15,578 bases of DNA from JADJEI01 sp035328465 (GTDB lineage: Bacteria > Bacteroidota > Ignavibacteria > Ignavibacteriales > Ignavibacteriaceae). The stretch spans positions 1 to 15,578 of the forward strand of contig DAOLIQ010000076.1 in the NCBI GenBank assembly GCA_035328465.1, given 5' to 3'. Both the position numbers and the translations under genes were made by a program. Shown here piece after piece: positions 15,332 through 15,578 of the stretch. Under the pieces are notes generated by a model that made no database searches, was not told the DNA's origin, and saw only the letters and a program-made list of their open reading frames with translations. The first letter of the stretch is position 1. The number at the start of each line of letters is the position of its first letter.

Positions 15332-15339
15332 CAAAAATA
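15332..15339 (-). promoter_or_regulatory. Possible Bacteroidota-type -7 box for fumC (TATTTTTG)
   Basis: The minus strand reads TATTTTTG, a match to TAnnTTTG, 63 bases before the fumC ATG. TTTTTG lies 24 bases further upstream, wider than the usual 19-21 for the -33 element. It shares the octamer with the 7TM gene. The call is weak. Confidence 0.3.
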
Positions 15340-15355
15340 GAAAATTTTTATTACC

Positions 15356-15376
15356 GAAGTTATTTTTGATAACTTC
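15356..15376. repeat. Perfect 8-bp inverted repeat upstream of fumC
   Basis: GAAGTTAT (15356-15363) and ATAACTTC (15369-15376) flank a TTTTG spacer. It lies just upstream of the candidate fumC -7 box, where an operator might sit. No T-run follows on either strand, so a terminator is unlikely. Its function is not shown. Confidence 0.4.
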
Positions 15377-15448
15377 TGAAAAATTCATTTTGCAATTACC
15401 GTGATCCTTTAGTTAACGGACGGGGATCTACTTATGCGCCGCCCTCCG

Positions 15449-15576
15449 GATTCCTGCTTTAGAAGGAATGACATAATAGAGACTGCTGAAAAATAGATTT
15501 CTAACTGTCTGTCATTCTCGCGGAAGCGGGAATCTGCTTAATATTCAATAGATTCCTGTTTGCACAGGAATGACAC
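15449..15576. repeat. Cluster of three REP-like palindromes in alternating orientation
   Basis: Unit 1 (15449-15473) has arms ATTCCT/AGGAAT. Unit 2 (15511-15534) is inverted relative to the others and contains CGCGGAAGCGGGAATC. Unit 3 (15551-15576) has arms ATTCCTGT/ACAGGAAT. All share the frame GATTCC...GGAATGAC on one strand or the other, with 37 and 16 bases between units. Alternating orientation is typical of REP/BIME-type clusters. Similar GTCATTCCCGC palindromes occur in many bacteria (for example neisserial dRS3 has ATTCCC/GGGAAT ends). The cluster may extend past the window. Confidence 0.75.
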
Positions 15577-15578
15577 AT

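Larger units (their letters stand above)
15269..15578. other. fumC upstream region and right-edge repeat zone
   Basis: About 310 bases with no gene seen. The fumC-proximal part is AT-rich and holds a ribosome site, a possible -7 box and a perfect inverted repeat. The distal part, from about 15415, is richer in GC and is occupied by three palindromic repeat units that run to the window edge. Any gene beyond lies outside the window. Confidence 0.6.

Overview
The window is AT-rich bacterial DNA. It most likely comes from the Ignavibacteria/Chlorobi branch of the Bacteroidota (FCB) group. The clearest sign is the protein entering at the left edge, which ends in a type IX secretion sorting domain with the motif YQNYPNPFNP, typical of Ignavibacteria and their relatives. 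Most starts lack a Shine-Dalgarno sequence, although a few genes have a good one, and several starts are TTG. The intergenic regions hold several kinds of small palindromic repeat. Species-level placement is inference only.

Layout. Positions 2-1102 are the 3' part of a secreted beta-helix/Fn3/T9SS protein. Its sorting domain carries a palindrome inserted in frame. A repeat-rich gap follows, with a second palindrome that resembles the first. At 1354-2637 is a secreted TIM-barrel-like protein that looks cut short. After another gap with repeat debris come a two-domain Usp protein (2984-3823) and a CPA2 cation/H+ antiporter with a C-terminal PTS EIIA domain (3828-5498). These two are 4 bases apart and probably form an operon. 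An MlaE-type lipid ABC permease (5495-6262, minus) meets the antiporter gene tail to tail with a 4-base overlap.

The middle of the window is one large cytoplasmic hybrid histidine kinase (6663-10016), with about six PAS domains, HisKA, HATPase and a receiver. It has no recognisable partner here. Converging on it is a minus-strand cluster: a seven-helix membrane protein (12451-13200), a small unknown protein that overlaps it by 53 bases (12174-12503), and an exported GH13 isoamylase/pullulanase-like enzyme (10067-12154). A small secreted unknown protein (13347-13772) diverges from this cluster. It is followed by a long hairpin and then fumC (13877-15268, minus), the TCA-cycle fumarase. The right edge holds three alternating copies of a GATTCC...GGAATGAC palindrome.

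No complete novel multi-gene system stands out. The observations most worth following up are the palindromic element inside the T9SS sorting domain with a look-alike just downstream, the Usp plus antiporter-EIIA module, and the uncharacterised 7TM/small-protein/GH13 cluster.
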